Shown here piece after piece: positions 13,403 through 13,994 of a DNA stretch of 13,994 bases; position 1 is the first letter of the stretch, and each line of letters opens with the position of its first letter. Source of the stretch: Bacillota bacterium (lineage in GTDB: Bacteria > Bacillota > Clostridia > Peptostreptococcales > Anaerovoracaceae); the NCBI GenBank assembly GCA_017619905.1, contig JAFZRK010000033.1:1-13994 (forward strand), written 5' to 3'. The notes under the pieces are model-generated. The model made no database searches. It was given only the letters and a program-made list of their open reading frames with translations, and was not told the DNA's origin. Made by a program: the position numbers and the translations under genes.

Positions 13403-13994
13403 TCAGCGGGCGCGCTTTATCAGGCGCGTTGTCTCCGCGTTATAAACATTGATCTTTTCCGGAGCCACGGTAACGTAGACTTCCTGGTCAAGTTTGTAGT
13501 GAGCAAGCCCAATCTGCTTGGAAAGGAAGTCGCTTTCACCCTTCTTAAGGGATACCAGAGTCTCGGAACCGGCCGGCTGGTTGGCGTAGACCTGAACAGG
13601 CACCCTGCCCTCACCGGGCTCGGTATCGATATGTATCTGCTCCGGTCTGATGGCCACTACGCAGGCGAATTCTCCTTCGGGAATGGTCTCGTTCGTGAAG
13701 TCCTGCTCGTCAAAGACATACTCGTCGAGCTCGCAGGAAACATACATCTTACTGCCTTCGCGGCGGGCCCTGCCTTCAAGGAAGTTGATCCTGGGGTTGC
13801 CTATGAAGTCCGCAGCCTGAAGGTCTATCGGGTTCATGTAGAGCTCCATCGGAGGCGCTACCTGGCTCAGTTCGCCGGCCTTAAACAGCGCGATCTTGGT
13901 GGACATCGTAAGAGCCTCCACCTGGTCGTGGGTAACATAGATGATGGTCGTTCCCAGTTCTTTGTGGATGCGCTGGAGTTCGGATCTCATGTCC
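13403..13994 (-). CDS. ABC transporter ATP-binding protein (partial, N-terminus beyond right edge)
   Basis: The last 196 codons of an importer ATPase. The visible part starts after the D-loop region and shows the H-loop YVTHDQVEALTM, then ALFKAGELSQV and the ELYMNPIDLQAADFIGNPRINFLEG junction typical of MalK/UgpC/PotA-type ATPases. A TOBE-type regulatory domain follows, with VVAIRPEQIHI and a C-terminal beta region. Walker A and the signature motif would lie beyond the edge. It couples ATP hydrolysis to uptake at the inner membrane face. The next gene encodes the binding protein. No permease is in the window; permease genes probably lie upstream. Confidence 0.9.
   Translation of the reverse strand, partial: DMRSELQRIHKELGTTIIYVTHDQVEALTMSTKIALFKAGELSQVAPPMELYMNPIDLQAADFIGNPRINFLEGRARREGSKMYVSCELDEYVFDEQDFTNETIPEGEFACVVAIRPEQIHIDTEPGEGRVPVQVYANQPAGSETLVSLKKGESDFLSKQIGLAHYKLDQEVYVTVAPEKINVYNAETTRLIKRAR

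Noticed and set aside
1..13994. CRISPR arrays, tRNA or rRNA genes, insertion sequences, attachment sites
   Set aside because: No regularly spaced repeats, cloverleaf, rRNA stretch, transposase or integrase was seen; the HAD copies are diverged paralogues, not mobile repeats.

Overview
The window reads as a moderately GC-rich chromosome segment from an anaerobic Firmicute of the class Clostridia. The grounds are strong AAGGAGG-type ribosome binding sites, tightly packed operons with ATGA overlaps, a lipoprotein-type ABC binding protein, and at the left edge a MetV/RnfC2-type module typical of bacteria with methylene-tetrahydrofolate reductase of the Wood-Ljungdahl type. Genus and species cannot be read from the sequence. 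All genes are on the minus strand except one lacI-type regulator.

Layout from left to right. (1) Positions 1-2347: a MetV-RnfC fusion gene followed, in the direction of transcription, by a separate metV-like gene cut by the window edge. A candidate promoter, a leader hairpin and an 11-bp inverted repeat lie upstream (2348-2482). (2) Positions 2580-9185: an apparent eight-gene minus-strand operon. In order of transcription it holds four tandem HAD-like hydrolase paralogues, a phosphoglycerate mutase (iPGM) whose halves are in swapped order, an MgtC/SapB membrane protein, a PfkB-family kinase and a Nudix hydrolase. It ends at a long hairpin (2502-2543). (3) Positions 9186-9551: a divergent control region with a good sigma-A promoter for the operon, a LacI-type operator (CAAACGTTTG core) just downstream of its predicted start, and further dyads. 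(4) Positions 9552-10556 (+): a LacI-family regulator with a strong terminator. (5) Positions 10622-13994: a second minus-strand operon, made of an ABC ATPase (5' part missing), a binding lipoprotein, an unknown four-helix membrane protein and a fifth HAD paralogue.

How the parts may work together (inference): the LacI-type protein probably controls the HAD/iPGM operon and perhaps the transporter. An imported ligand would feed, or be sensed alongside, a set of enzymes acting on phosphorylated compounds. The substrate is unknown.

The two strongest novelties are the circularly permuted cofactor-independent phosphoglycerate mutase and the five HAD paralogues that all carry Gly in place of the second motif-I aspartate. 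The MetV-RnfC fusion next to a second MetV copy also deserves attention.
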